52,227 nucleotides of DNA from Sphingopyxis sp. LC363 (lineage in GTDB: Bacteria; Pseudomonadota; Alphaproteobacteria; Sphingomonadales; Sphingomonadaceae). The DNA lies in the NCBI RefSeq assembly GCF_000756385.1, contig NZ_JNFC01000024.1:1-52227 (forward strand), read 5' to 3'. A program made the position numbers and the translations under genes. The notes below the pieces were generated by a model. The model worked only from the letters and a program-made list of their open reading frames with translations, was not told where the DNA came from and did no database searches. Every line of letters begins with the position of its first letter. The first letter of the stretch is position 1. Of this stretch, positions 52,190-52,227 are shown piece after piece.

Positions 52190-52221
52190 GGTTCCCTCGA
52201 CCTGAACAAGTCGAAGGAACC
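52190..52221 (+). promoter_or_regulatory. Hairpin covering the ribosome-binding site of the gene starting at 52225
   Basis: GGTTCC(C)TCGAC at 52190-52201 pairs with GTCGA(A)GGAACC at 52210-52221, and AAGGA in the right arm is the Shine-Dalgarno for the ATG at 52225, the last bases of the window. It could limit translation or be part of an element end. The gene itself lies outside the window. Confidence 0.5.
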
Positions 52222-52227
52222 ACCATG

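Overview
The window looks like part of a plasmid or other secondary replicon of an alphaproteobacterium, most likely a sphingomonad (Sphingopyxis/Sphingobium/Sphingomonas type). This is inferred from the high GC content, a repA-parA-parB block with iterons, a GAAC-N7-GAAC (alphaproteobacterial) LexA box in front of an imuA-imuB-dnaE2 mutagenesis operon, a FecI/FecR/TonB-receptor plus isopeptidase lasso-peptide locus of the kind known from sphingomonads and caulobacters, and the RadC / strawberry-notch gene pair often seen on sphingomonad plasmids. No rRNA, tRNA or CRISPR array was recognised.

Layout. 1-2.5 kb: tail of a serine recombinase, a ChrB-N protein, a DUF1259 protein, a PepSY-like protein and a Rap1a/Tai-like protein (metal/chromate accessory module). 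2.5-6 kb: degenerate GFA protein, small proteins, a tyrosine recombinase coupled to a 96-aa protein, and an unknown HTH protein. 6.2-10.4 kb: ParB, ParA and RepA on the minus strand, four 16-bp ATTGCAG-NN-CTGCAAT partition/operator sites and an iteron origin. 10.6-18.4 kb: SOS region, with a normal SRAP (YedK/HMCES) protein, an unknown protein, a second SRAP protein that has lost all three key catalytic residues, a 53-aa small ORF, the LexA box, and divergently imuA-imuB-dnaE2. 18.4-21.2 kb: an unknown three-gene overlapping operon with a DUF1810 protein, and a sigma-region-4-like regulator. 21.4-31.3 kb: a complete lasso-peptide locus: GntR regulator, a 42-aa precursor missed by long-ORF calling, B (RRE-peptidase fusion) and C (cyclase) on plus; convergently, isopeptidase, TonB receptor with signalling domain, FecR and ECF sigma on minus.

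31.7-43 kb is an accessory, defence-like island: a secreted coiled-coil protein, a subtilase without signal peptide, a stand-alone small protein resembling that subtilase's propeptide, a SEC-C methyltransferase, a 1352-aa nuclease-STAND-NTPase-repeat protein (Avs-like architecture), a pRiA4b ORF-3 protein with a truncated second copy, a Nudix protein, a one-chain nucleotidyltransferase-HEPN protein and a VapBC pair. 43-52 kb: LuxR-type HTH protein, two small proteins, a RadC-MarR fusion and a strawberry-notch-like methylase/helicase gene. This last gene is split by a RIT element (recombinases in trio) that has 45-bp terminal inverted repeats; the rest of the gene resumes at 51756 and is cut again at 52077, beside a perfect 20-bp palindrome.

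The strongest candidates for something new are the lasso peptide with its predicted 8-residue ring, the dead SRAP paralogue and small ORF in the SOS divergon, the subtilase plus stand-alone propeptide-like protein, and the nuclease-STAND protein with its gene-fragment scar.
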